DNA of 64,000 nt from Zhengitettix transpicula (GCA_037074705.1 JAYJMR010000053.1:103534-167533), one strand, 5' to 3'; shown: positions 9,976 through 21,275, counted from the stretch's first letter. Program-made: numbers and translations. The notes: generated by a model not told the origin, from the letters alone.

Positions 9976-11180
9976 TATTGGTCTTCTATTATTGGCATTG
10001 ATGGGCCAGCGCTTTTCAGCTTTTTGCTTATGTCCTGTGGTGCTGCCGGGGCTTTTGCTTTTACCGCAGCTTTCGTTCTCCTTTTCCTTTTGGGCTGAGA
10101 TTCGCTTCCTTTCTCGTCCGAGGAGCTGTCACTCACTATGTTTGTTTGTGTTTCCATTTCCTCAGGAGGATTTGCGTTTTTTCTCTCCTTGGCTGGTGGC
10201 GCTGTTGGTGTTTTAAATTCCGCGATCAATTCCTCTAGTATTTGTCCATTCTCATCTTCTTTGGCGGTAGTGGTGGTTTTGTCTGTCTCCATCGGGTCAA
10301 CTTCGTCCCTCTCATTGGCGGGGATTTGTAGTTTATTTTTCTGCTTTTTATCGGGGCGGGCTATTTCTGGAAATTTTATCGTTGACTCAATCCCAATTTT
10401 GTTGGCTGGACAGTCTTTTCCACGGTGGTCAGCCGAGCCACACCATTTGCACCCCATTGTGCAGTCTTCACTGACGTGTCCCTTATTTTTGCAATTAAAA
10501 CACTGCCTCTCAGGGCAGGCTCCTGCAACGTGGTCCAGCGCCTGGCATAGGCGGCACCGTCTTTCCATCCCTTGGTAAGTAATATTGATTTTAACGGCCC
10601 CTATAAATATAGCGCTGGGGATCTTGTCCCCTTTCACGTATCCGAACATTTTCCCCGTCTGGAACCCGAAATTGTCAGTTATGTCGCCAACGTGCAATAT
10701 TTCGCAATGTTCTGCAAGTTTGGCTTTAATGGTAGCCGCATCTATCATTATGGATGGGTTATATATCCATATTTTGGTGTTTCTGGGTACGAAAGCGGTG
10801 ACTTTAAATTCTGTTTCGTCGACTAAAAATGGTGACTTTCGAATTAATTGATCAACTAACGTTGGTGAGGCCAGGACAACATGTATCTCGTTATTTACTT
10901 GTCTCATAGCCGTAATATCGGCTACTGTTGCGTCTATATTACGGCTGAGGCTATTGGCGAAGCTTTTCTTAATTTCGTCCGTGATCATTTGCGTTCCGAT
11001 GGTAGGGGTGCACTTTACAGCGCGCCGCCTATCATATCCTACATTGCTCGTAGGCGTGAGGTTCAGAGCATTTCTGGCAGCGATTGCCGCAAACGAGGTT
11101 TTCGGTTGGATGTTTGGTCCAGGGTCTTCCCTGGCATCCGAATTCATGATGGGGCTGGCCGACTGGCCGGTCCCTTCCAT
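9975..11180 (-). CDS. ORF1: gag-like protein with three CCHC zinc knuckles
   Basis: A 401-residue protein starting at the first ATG (MEGTGQSASP). An upstream GTG in frame is not a likely eukaryotic start. The N-terminal ~200 residues have no motif I recognise; an RRM-like fold is possible but not shown. Knuckles of the C-x2-C-x4-H-x4-C type lie at about 209-222, 227-240 and 244-257. The C-terminal third is rich in acidic and basic stretches and ends with GPSMPIIEDQ. Likely role: binding element RNA into a ribonucleoprotein. It precedes ORF2 with a shared TAATG, so ORF2 is probably made by reinitiation. A separate gag-like ORF1 is typical of APE-type elements and unusual for RLE-type ones. Confidence 0.9.
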   Translation of the reverse strand: MEGTGQSASPIMNSDAREDPGPNIQPKTSFAAIAARNALNLTPTSNVGYDRRRAVKCTPTIGTQMITDEIKKSFANSLSRNIDATVADITAMRQVNNEIHVVLASPTLVDQLIRKSPFLVDETEFKVTAFVPRNTKIWIYNPSIMIDAATIKAKLAEHCEILHVGDITDNFGFQTGKMFGYVKGDKIPSAIFIGAVKINITYQGMERRCRLCQALDHVAGACPERQCFNCKNKGHVSEDCTMGCKWCGSADHRGKDCPANKIGIESTIKFPEIARPDKKQKNKLQIPANERDEVDPMETDKTTTTAKEDENGQILEELIAEFKTPTAPPAKERKNANPPEEMETQTNIVSDSSSDEKGSESQPKRKRRTKAAVKAKAPAAPQDISKKLKSAGPSMPIIEDQ

Positions 11181-11223
11181 GTTTGACACGTGGGTTCAAG
11201 GGATTTGGGGTTGACAAATCCCC

Positions 11224-11276
11224 AACCACAAGTACGACCCCGAAGGGCTGGTTTCACCCACGCGACACTTGTGGTT
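11224..11276 (-). promoter_or_regulatory. Long RNA stem ahead of ORF1 (copy B)
   Basis: The arms aaccacaagt (11224-11233) and acttgtggtt (11267-11276) pair perfectly over 10 bp, about 44 nt upstream of the ORF1 ATG. Inside, in sense orientation, a CCC-UUCG-GGG hairpin and a GGU-GAA-ACC hairpin can form, making a small branched structure. Copy A keeps the pairing with different bases. Confidence 0.65.
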
Positions 11277-11451
11277 TTCGCCCTCCTCTCTTATCTATCG
11301 CTAGTGAACTAGCGAAATTGCCCAGAGACCACGATGGGACGTGAGAGGTAGGACTTGCTAATAGAGCTGTCACAGACAGACGGCGTTTCCTGATTGTCAA
11401 TCAGGGCCTTTATTAGCCTTTGGTCTCGCCGGAAAAGGGTAAAGCGTAAAG

Positions 11452-11938
11452 CAAGTTGCTTACGCGACAATGACTTGTCGGCCTTGGCTGATTCGCCAAG
11501 GAACAAGACGAAACAAGAATCAATAGACAAAGTTGATGTAAAAACGAAAGTCGTGAGCTTTGTGATCTTTGGCTGATTCGCCAAAGTACAAAGTCAAGAT
11601 AAAACCAAGCAAAGCAGAATGCAACAAGTCAACAGCAACGATAGGGCTGTTGGATAATAAGCACACTAGACTTTCAGTGTGACTTACACTGGAGTTCAAG
11701 TTGCTTACGTGACAAAGACTTGTCGGCCTTGGCTAATTCGCCAAGGAACAAGACGAAATGAAAAAACAAGGAACAAAGTTTAAAGAAAAACGAAAAACGT
11801 GAGCTTTGTGGTTTTTGGCTGATTCGCCAAAGTACAAAGTCACAACAAAACGAGGCAAAATGCCACAACAAGTGAAGAGAAACGATAAGGTTATTGGGTA
11901 GTAAGTACACTAGACTTCTGGTGCGACTTACACTGGAG
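11452..11938 (-). repeat. Two tandem ~243-bp repeats in the element 5' UTR (copy B)
   Basis: Repeats at about 11452-11694 and 11697-11938. The palindromes TTGGCTGATTCGCCAA and TTGGCTAATTCGCCAA lie at matching places in the two repeats; each repeat has one flanked by CC/GG and one flanked by T/A. Confidence 0.8.
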
Positions 11939-12080
11939 GAGTGGAGCAGGGCTTATATGGCCCGGCCTGGATAAGGGGAATGTGAGAGGTAAGATTTTAG
12001 GGCGGGATAATTCAAGAACGGTGGGTGGTAGGGGTATGAAATTTGGTAGGTTTGGCGAGGATTAATAAGGTGGATGAAAT

Positions 12081-12217
12081 GCAGCAGTTAAGCTCGCTCT
12101 AGGAGCGCCGTTAACCGAAAAAACGGTTAAAGTGTTCTCTCCTGCTGCGGAAGTGCGACACTCAAGCTCGTACAAGTACGCCACTGTCTATAAGACAGAT
12201 GTGTTCTCTTGTGTCAC
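12081..12217 (-). promoter_or_regulatory. Twin three-way-junction RNA motifs near the element 5' end (copy B)
   Basis: In sense order the first motif (12217 down to 12155) has a closing helix GUGACAC/GUGUCGC, hairpin CUGUCU/AGACAG and hairpin CGUAC/GUACG. The second (12148 down to 12081) has a closing helix GCAGCAG/CUGCUGC, hairpin UUAACCG/CGGUUAA and hairpin CGCUC/GAGCG. The strands joining the helices are the same in both: GAGAACAC, then (U/C)GG, then AGCUURA. The first motif begins about 63 nt inside the element. I cannot match it to a known ribozyme or riboswitch. Confidence 0.7.
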
Positions 12218-12280
12218 GGATAATGAAAAGGGATAGATATAGATACAACGAATGTTCAGAACAGTTGGAAAGACCAAGTA

Positions 12281-12318
12281 ACTACACTTTGATCTTAGCC
12301 AAAAGGCCGAGAAGCGAT
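12281..12318 (-). pseudogene. U2 snRNA 5' fragment (nt 1-38), gene B
   Basis: Pairs with the 3' fragment at 6434-6586 to account for one whole U2 gene split by copy B. It directly precedes the element in the direction of transcription. Confidence 0.95.
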
Positions 12319-12903
12319 AAAGATTCCTCGATCGGGACGGTCTTTTATTCCGGACACCATTGTAATCAACGGGGAGCATTGTTAAATGTTTCTGCGGCAA
12401 TACGTCGAAACACGCGGTCCCCGCGAAACGCCTGAAATCCTGATCGGAAAGTGAGGTCAACCGTCGAATGCTTAAATATCGCGGGAAAGGAAACAATTGG
12501 CTTCAAAGATAAAAATATTTGAAATGTATCAACAGTTTTATTGTTACAGTACGTCCCCACCTAGCGGCACTTACCTGCACTCGCTGCAGGGTGATACGTA
12601 AATGTAAGAGAAAAAAATTAAATTCCTCACGTAAACACACGAGTTCCGTCAAATTGAGCAAAAAAGAAATGACGTCGTCTAAGAAACGAATAGACAGTCA
12701 GAGTTCGGTGCGAATTAAGTGGAATTGATAACGGTTACAATTTTTCACGTTGACGTTTCCATTGTTACGCGGTCTTTGTAAACAAAGTTAATATTTGTCT
12801 TTAAACAGTACGCGCTCACATGTACGCGACATTTAAAAATTTTCCCCATTTTTTAAATATATATTTATTTATTTAAATATATATAGAAGTAAAAAAAAAT
12901 GGT

Positions 12904-12906
<3 letters not shown>
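12319..12906 (-). promoter_or_regulatory. U2 upstream flank and promoter, period 2
   Basis: 588 bp, with no difference from period 1 in the parts compared. It drives only a split gene here. Confidence 0.6.
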
Positions 12907-12945
<39 letters not shown>

Positions 12946-13128
12946 TCACAGAAGAGTGTATATATATATACATGTAAAGAAACTTTAGTAGAGAAGAAAT
13001 TAAAATTATAAAATAATTCGATCCGCGGAATATTAATTTGTAAGTTTTTACTAATGTTCGCTTGCAACAGCTATGCTGCGTGCGTGCGGCGGCGAGGAAG
13101 ACGTTCGTAGATTACAACGGGCAGTCGT

Positions 13129-13172
<44 letters not shown>

Positions 13173-13357
13173 TCACAGAAGAGTGTATATATATATATAC
13201 ATGTAAAGAAACTTTAGTAGAGAAGAAATTAAAATTATAAAATAATTCGATCCGCGGAATATTAATTTGTAAGTTTTTACTAATGTTCGCTTGCAACAGC
13301 TATGCTGCGTGCGTGCGGCGGCGAGGAAGACGTTCGTAGATTACAACGGGCAGTCGT

Positions 13358-13400
<43 letters not shown>

Positions 13401-13583
13401 TCACAGAAGAGTGTATATATATATACATGTAAAGAAACTTTAGTAGAGAAGAAATTAAAATTATAAAATAATTCGATCCGCGGAATATTAATTTGTAAGT
13501 TTTTACTAATGTTCGCTTGCAACAGCTATGCTGCGTGCGTGCGGCGGCGAGGAAGACGTTCGTAGATTACAACGGGCAGTCGT

Positions 13584-13628
<45 letters not shown>

Positions 13629-13811
13629 TCACAGAAGAGTGTATATATATATACATGTAAAGAAACTTTAGTAGAGAAGAAATTAAAATTATAAAATAAT
13701 TCGATCCGCGGAATATTAATTTGTAAGTTTTTACTAATGTTCGCTTGCAACAGCTATGCTGCGTGCGTGCGGCGGCGAGGAAGACGTTCGTAGATTACAA
13801 CGGGCAGTCGT

Positions 13812-13856
<45 letters not shown>

Positions 13857-14039
13857 TCACAGAAGAGTGTATATATATATACATGTAAAGAAACTTTAGT
13901 AGAGAAGAAATTAAAATTATAAAATAATTCGATCCGCGGAATATTAATTTGTAAGTTTTTACTAATGTTCGCTTGCAACAGCTATGCTGCGTGCGTGCGG
14001 CGGCGAGGAAGACGTTCGTAGATTACAACGGGCAGTCGT

Positions 14040-14092
<53 letters not shown>

Positions 14093-14275
14093 TCACAGAA
14101 GAGTGTATATATATATACATGTAAAGAAACTTTAGTAGAGAAGAAATTAAAATTATAAAATAATTCGATCCGCGGAATATTAATTTGTAAGTTTTTACTA
14201 ATGTTCGCTTGCAACAGCTATGCTGCGTGCGTGCGGCGGCGAGGAAGACGTTCGTAGATTACAACGGGCAGTCGT

Positions 14276-14320
<45 letters not shown>

Positions 14321-14503
14321 TCACAGAAGAGTGTATATATATATACATGTAAAGAAACTTTAGTAGAGAAGAAATTAAAATTATAAAATAATTCGATCCG
14401 CGGAATATTAATTTGTAAGTTTTTACTAATGTTCGCTTGCAACAGCTATGCTGCGTGCGTGCGGCGGCGAGGAAGACGTTCGTAGATTACAACGGGCAGT
14501 CGT

Positions 14504-14551
<48 letters not shown>

Positions 14552-14734
14552 TCACAGAAGAGTGTATATATATATACATGTAAAGAAACTTTAGTAGAGA
14601 AGAAATTAAAATTATAAAATAATTCGATCCGCGGAATATTAATTTGTAAGTTTTTACTAATGTTCGCTTGCAACAGCTATGCTGCGTGCGTGCGGCGGCG
14701 AGGAAGACGTTCGTAGATTACAACGGGCAGTCGT

Positions 14735-14780
<46 letters not shown>

Positions 14781-15186
14781 TCACAGAAGAGTGTATATAT
14801 ATAAACATGTAAAGAAACTTTAGTAGAGAAGAAATTAAAATTATAAAATAATTCGATCCGCGGAATATTAATTTGTAAGTTTTTACTAATGTTCGCTTGC
14901 AACAGCTATGCTGCGTGCGTGCGGCGGCGAGGAAGACGTTCGTAGATTACAACGGGCAGTCGTGTTTTTTTTTTTTTTTTGTTTTTTGTTTTTTTTTTTT
15001 AACTCACAGAAGAGTGTATATATATATACATGTAAAGAAACTTTAGTAGAGAAGAAATTAAAATTATAAAATAATTCGATCCGCGGAATATTAATTTGTA
15101 AGTTTTTACTAATGTTCGCTTGCAACAGCTATGCTGCGTGCGTGCGGCGGCGAGGAAGACGTTCGTAGATTACAACGGGCAGTCGT

Positions 15187-15234
<48 letters not shown>

Positions 15235-15417
15235 TCACAGAAGAGTGTATATATATATACATGTAAAGAAACTTTAGTAGAGAAGAAATTAAAATTATAA
15301 AATAATTCGATCCGCGGAATATTAATTTGTAAGTTTTTACTAATGTTCGCTTGCAACAGCTATGCTGCGTGCGTGCGGCGGCGAGGAAGACGTTCGTAGA
15401 TTACAACGGGCAGTCGT

Positions 15418-15460
<43 letters not shown>

Positions 15461-15643
15461 TCACAGAAGAGTGTATATATATATACATGTAAAGAAACTT
15501 TAGTAGAGAAGAAATTAAAATTATAAAATAATTCGATCCGCGGAATATTAATTTGTAAGTTTTTACTAATGTTCGCTTGCAACAGCTATGCTGCGTGCGT
15601 GCGGCGGCGAGGAAGACGTTCGTAGATTACAACGGGCAGTCGT

Positions 15644-15693
<50 letters not shown>

Positions 15694-15876
15694 TCACAGA
15701 AGAGTGTATATATATATACATGTAAAGAAACTTTAGTAGAGAAGAAATTAAAATTATAAAATAATTCGATCCGCGGAATATTAATTTGTAAGTTTTTACT
15801 AATGTTCGCTTGCAACAGCTATGCTGCGTGCGTGCGGCGGCGAGGAAGACGTTCGTAGATTACAACGGGCAGTCGT

Positions 15877-15921
<45 letters not shown>

Positions 15922-16104
15922 TCACAGAAGAGTGTATATATATATACATGTAAAGAAACTTTAGTAGAGAAGAAATTAAAATTATAAAATAATTCGATCC
16001 GCGGAATATTAATTTGTAAGTTTTTACTAATGTTCGCTTGCAACAGCTATGCTGCGTGCGTGCGGCGGCGAGGAAGACGTTCGTAGATTACAACGGGCAG
16101 TCGT

Positions 16105-16156
<52 letters not shown>

Positions 16157-16339
16157 TCACAGAAGAGTGTATATATATATACATGTAAAGAAACTTTAGT
16201 AGAGAAGAAATTAAAATTATAAAATAATTCGATCCGCGGAATATTAATTTGTAAGTTTTTACTAATGTTCGCTTGCAACAGCTATGCTGCGTGCGTGCGG
16301 CGGCGAGGAAGACGTTCGTAGATTACAACGGGCAGTCGT

Positions 16340-16386
<47 letters not shown>

Positions 16387-16791
16387 TCACAGAAGAGTGT
16401 ATATATATATACATGTAAAGAAACTTTAGTAGAGAAGAAATTAAAATTATAAAATAATTCGATCCGCGGAATATTAATTTGTAAGTTTTTACTAATGTTC
16501 GCTTGCAACAGCTATGCTGCGTGCGTGCGGCGGCGAGGAAGACGTTCGTAGATTACAACGGGCAGTCGTGTTTTTTTTTTTTTTTGTTTTTTGTTTTTTT
16601 TTTTTAACTCACAGAAGAGTGTATATATATATACATGTAAAGAAACTTTAGTAGAGAAGAAATTAAAATTATAAAATAATTCGATCCGCGGAATATTAAT
16701 TTGTAAGTTTTTACTAATGTTCGCTTGCAACAGCTATGCTGCGTGCGTGCGGCGGCGAGGAAGACGTTCGTAGATTACAACGGGCAGTCGT

Positions 16792-16842
<51 letters not shown>

Positions 16843-17025
16843 TCACAGAAGAGTGTATATATATATACATGTAAAGAAACTTTAGTAGAGAAGAAATTAA
16901 AATTATAAAATAATTCGATCCGCGGAATATTAATTTGTAAGTTTTTACTAATGTTCGCTTGCAACAGCTATGCTGCGTGCGTGCGGCGGCGAGGAAGACG
17001 TTCGTAGATTACAACGGGCAGTCGT

Positions 17026-17078
<53 letters not shown>

Positions 17079-17261
17079 TCACAGAAGAGTGTATATATAT
17101 ATACATGTAAAGAAACTTTAGTAGAGAAGAAATTAAAATTATAAAATAATTCGATCCGCGGAATATTAATTTGTAAGTTTTTACTAATGTTCGCTTGCAA
17201 CAGCTATGCTGCGTGCGTGCGGCGGCGAGGAAGACGTTCGTAGATTACAACGGGCAGTCGT

Positions 17262-17305
<44 letters not shown>

Positions 17306-17488
17306 TCACAGAAGAGTGTATATATATATACATGTAAAGAAACTTTAGTAGAGAAGAAATTAAAATTATAAAATAATTCGATCCGCGGAATATTAATTTG
17401 TAAGTTTTTACTAATGTTCGCTTGCAACAGCTATGCTGCGTGCGTGCGGCGGCGAGGAAGACGTTCGTAGATTACAACGGGCAGTCGT

Positions 17489-17537
<49 letters not shown>

Positions 17538-17720
17538 TCACAGAAGAGTGTATATATATATACATGTAAAGAAACTTTAGTAGAGAAGAAATTAAAATTA
17601 TAAAATAATTCGATCCGCGGAATATTAATTTGTAAGTTTTTACTAATGTTCGCTTGCAACAGCTATGCTGCGTGCGTGCGGCGGCGAGGAAGACGTTCGT
17701 AGATTACAACGGGCAGTCGT

Positions 17721-17766
<46 letters not shown>

Positions 17767-18171
17767 TCACAGAAGAGTGTATATATATAAACATGTAAAG
17801 AAACTTTAGTAGAGAAGAAATTAAAATTATAAAATAATTCGATCCGCGGAATATTAATTTGTAAGTTTTTACTAATGTTCGCTTGCAACAGCTATGCTGC
17901 GTGCGTGCGGCGGCGAGGAAGACGTTCGTAGATTACAACGGGCAGTCGTGTTTTTTTTTTTTTTTGTTTTTTGTTTTTTTTTTTTAACTCACAGAAGAGT
18001 GTATATATATATACATGTAAAGAAACTTTAGTAGAGAAGAAATTAAAATTATAAAATAATTCGATCCGCGGAATATTAATTTGTAAGTTTTTACTAATGT
18101 TCGCTTGCAACAGCTATGCTGCGTGCGTGCGGCGGCGAGGAAGACGTTCGTAGATTACAACGGGCAGTCGT

Positions 18172-18219
<48 letters not shown>

Positions 18220-18402
18220 TCACAGAAGAGTGTATATATATATACATGTAAAGAAACTTTAGTAGAGAAGAAATTAAAATTATAAAATAATTCGATCCGC
18301 GGAATATTAATTTGTAAGTTTTTACTAATGTTCGCTTGCAACAGCTATGCTGCGTGCGTGCGGCGGCGAGGAAGACGTTCGTAGATTACAACGGGCAGTC
18401 GT

Positions 18403-18445
<43 letters not shown>

Positions 18446-18628
18446 TCACAGAAGAGTGTATATATATATACATGTAAAGAAACTTTAGTAGAGAAGAAAT
18501 TAAAATTATAAAATAATTCGATCCGCGGAATATTAATTTGTAAGTTTTTACTAATGTTCGCTTGCAACAGCTATGCTGCGTGCGTGCGGCGGCGAGGAAG
18601 ACGTTCGTAGATTACAACGGGCAGTCGT

Positions 18629-18678
<50 letters not shown>

Positions 18679-18861
18679 TCACAGAAGAGTGTATATATAT
18701 ATACATGTAAAGAAACTTTAGTAGAGAAGAAATTAAAATTATAAAATAATTCGATCCGCGGAATATTAATTTGTAAGTTTTTACTAATGTTCGCTTGCAA
18801 CAGCTATGCTGCGTGCGTGCGGCGGCGAGGAAGACGTTCGTAGATTACAACGGGCAGTCGT

Positions 18862-18906
<45 letters not shown>

Positions 18907-19089
18907 TCACAGAAGAGTGTATATATATATACATGTAAAGAAACTTTAGTAGAGAAGAAATTAAAATTATAAAATAATTCGATCCGCGGAATATTAATTT
19001 GTAAGTTTTTACTAATGTTCGCTTGCAACAGCTATGCTGCGTGCGTGCGGCGGCGAGGAAGACGTTCGTAGATTACAACGGGCAGTCGT

Positions 19090-19140
<51 letters not shown>

Positions 19141-19323
19141 TCACAGAAGAGTGTATATATATATACATGTAAAGAAACTTTAGTAGAGAAGAAATTAAAA
19201 TTATAAAATAATTCGATCCGCGGAATATTAATTTGTAAGTTTTTACTAATGTTCGCTTGCAACAGCTATGCTGCGTGCGTGCGGCGGCGAGGAAGACGTT
19301 CGTAGATTACAACGGGCAGTCGT

Positions 19324-19370
<47 letters not shown>

Positions 19371-19775
19371 TCACAGAAGAGTGTATATATATATACATGT
19401 AAAGAAACTTTAGTAGAGAAGAAATTAAAATTATAAAATAATTCGATCCGCGGAATATTAATTTGTAAGTTTTTACTAATGTTCGCTTGCAACAGCTATG
19501 CTGCGTGCGTGCGGCGGCGAGGAAGACGTTCGTAGATTACAACGGGCAGTCGTGTTTTTTTTTTTTTTTGTTTTTTGTTTTTTTTTTTTAACTCACAGAA
19601 GAGTGTATATATATATACATGTAAAGAAACTTTAGTAGAGAAGAAATTAAAATTATAAAATAATTCGATCCGCGGAATATTAATTTGTAAGTTTTTACTA
19701 ATGTTCGCTTGCAACAGCTATGCTGCGTGCGTGCGGCGGCGAGGAAGACGTTCGTAGATTACAACGGGCAGTCGT

Positions 19776-19825
<50 letters not shown>

Positions 19826-20008
19826 TCACAGAAGAGTGTATATATATATACATGTAAAGAAACTTTAGTAGAGAAGAAATTAAAATTATAAAATAATTCG
19901 ATCCGCGGAATATTAATTTGTAAGTTTTTACTAATGTTCGCTTGCAACAGCTATGCTGCGTGCGTGCGGCGGCGAGGAAGACGTTCGTAGATTACAACGG
20001 GCAGTCGT

Positions 20009-20048
<40 letters not shown>

Positions 20049-20231
20049 TCACAGAAGAGTGTATATATATATACATGTAAAGAAACTTTAGTAGAGAAGA
20101 AATTAAAATTATAAAATAATTCGATCCGCGGAATATTAATTTGTAAGTTTTTACTAATGTTCGCTTGCAACAGCTATGCTGCGTGCGTGCGGCGGCGAGG
20201 AAGACGTTCGTAGATTACAACGGGCAGTCGT

Positions 20232-20280
<49 letters not shown>

Positions 20281-20468
20281 TCACAGAAGAGTGTATATAT
20301 ATATACATGTAAAGAAACTTTAGTAGAGAAGAAATTAAAATTATAAAATAATTCGATCCGCGGAATATTAATTTGTAAGTTTTTACTAATGTTCGCTTGC
20401 AACAGCTATGCTGCGTGCGTGCGGCGGCGAGGAAGACGTTCGTAGATTACAACGGGCAGTCGTGTTTT
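12907..20468. repeat. Poly(T)-linked satellite, array S2 (~33 units, with a 13-unit higher-order repeat)
   Basis: About 33 units. Double-G T tracts precede the units starting near 15000, 16605, 17985 and 19589. A variant TATATATAAACATG occurs near 14803 and again near 17788. Both marker sets repeat at 13 units (about 2985 bp), and the successive unit lengths also repeat. The second unit has one extra TA in the TATA run (near 13190). Confidence 0.97.
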
Positions 20469-21066
20469 GCGATGGCCGCCCAAGAGGCGCTCTGCTAGGT
20501 GGAATAAACGTATATTGCATACATTGTTTATAAATGTATATCGAAATCCAGACGTCGGTATTTTACGTCTAAATTATAATAAAACCGAGATAGATTTATG
20601 GGAAAGTGACAGAATTAAAAGAGGCTTTAACGGCAACGAACCCCTGTTTTCAATATAGCTACGCAGTTTCCGTCAACAACGAATATTAATTACACTTCCT
20701 TTGAGCCGAAAGAAATGAGCGGAAAAAGTACGATGTTTTGAATACATATGTATCAGATACATATTCGTAAAAGGCGCGTTATCCTATCGTACTTGCGTGC
20801 GTGCGTGCGGCGGCGACGACGACGTTCGCGAAATACAAAAGATATATAGGGAGCGTGGTCCAGCTGGTGGCCACGGACAACGGCTTCTCCCGGAAAATTA
20901 CTTGTACTCGCTGGTGCCCGGTCCTGCCTGCGAGAAGATGATTGCCGAGAGAGGTGAATCCTGTACTGGATGCGAAATCGCAGTTATTTCAAAATTTACC
21001 TGCCTTCCAACTCAATATTTGATACGTCAGAATGTTAAACTTCTTTCTTTGTTTGAATTTCAATAA
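20469..21066. other. U2 downstream flank, period 2
   Basis: 598 bp, same content as 5836-6433; no gene seen. Confidence 0.7.
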
Positions 21067-21217
21067 GGTGGGCCGATCCCGGCGATACTGCAAAGCCGGG
21101 CCAACCCGTGACAGATGTGGAGCAAGCTCCTAACACTCCGTCATTTTCCAAAAATGAGTTTAATATTCTGGTGGTGCGATGCACCACGTATCAGATATTA
21201 AGCTGATAAGAACAGAT
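21067..21217 (-). pseudogene. U2 snRNA 3' fragment (nt 39-189), gene C
   Basis: The cut lies one or two bases from the Utopia cut, and the insertion is a different element. The partner fragment covers nt 1-39, so there is at most a 1-bp target duplication. Confidence 0.95.
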
Positions 21218-21275
21218 TTAAGACGTTTATTTTCAAGAAATATTTACATAAATATTGTACAATAGTAATGTTATT

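Larger units (their letters stand above)
6587..12280 (-). mobile_element. Utopia-like U2-specific non-LTR retrotransposon, full-length copy B
   Basis: A 5.69-kb element sitting between U2 nt 1-38 and nt 37-189 in U2 orientation. In sense order it has a ~1.1-kb 5' UTR with structured motifs and tandem repeats, ORF1, ORF2 joined by UAAUG, and a 128-bp 3' UTR with no poly(A) tail, ending in AACCTGTT against the U2 sequence. A U2 target plus an RLE-type ORF2 are the defining traits of Utopia, which is established as a U2-targeting lineage with strong site specificity in wasps. Both frames are open, so the copy could be autonomous. Confidence 0.92.

Noticed and set aside
11181..11189. GTG start giving a 404-residue ORF1
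   Set aside because: GTG is not a usual start in animal nuclear genes; the ATG three codons later is used instead.
12081..12217. Hammerhead or HDV-like ribozyme at the element 5' end
   Set aside because: Neither CUGAUGA/GAAA core strands nor an HDV double pseudoknot could be found on either strand; kept as an unassigned three-way junction.
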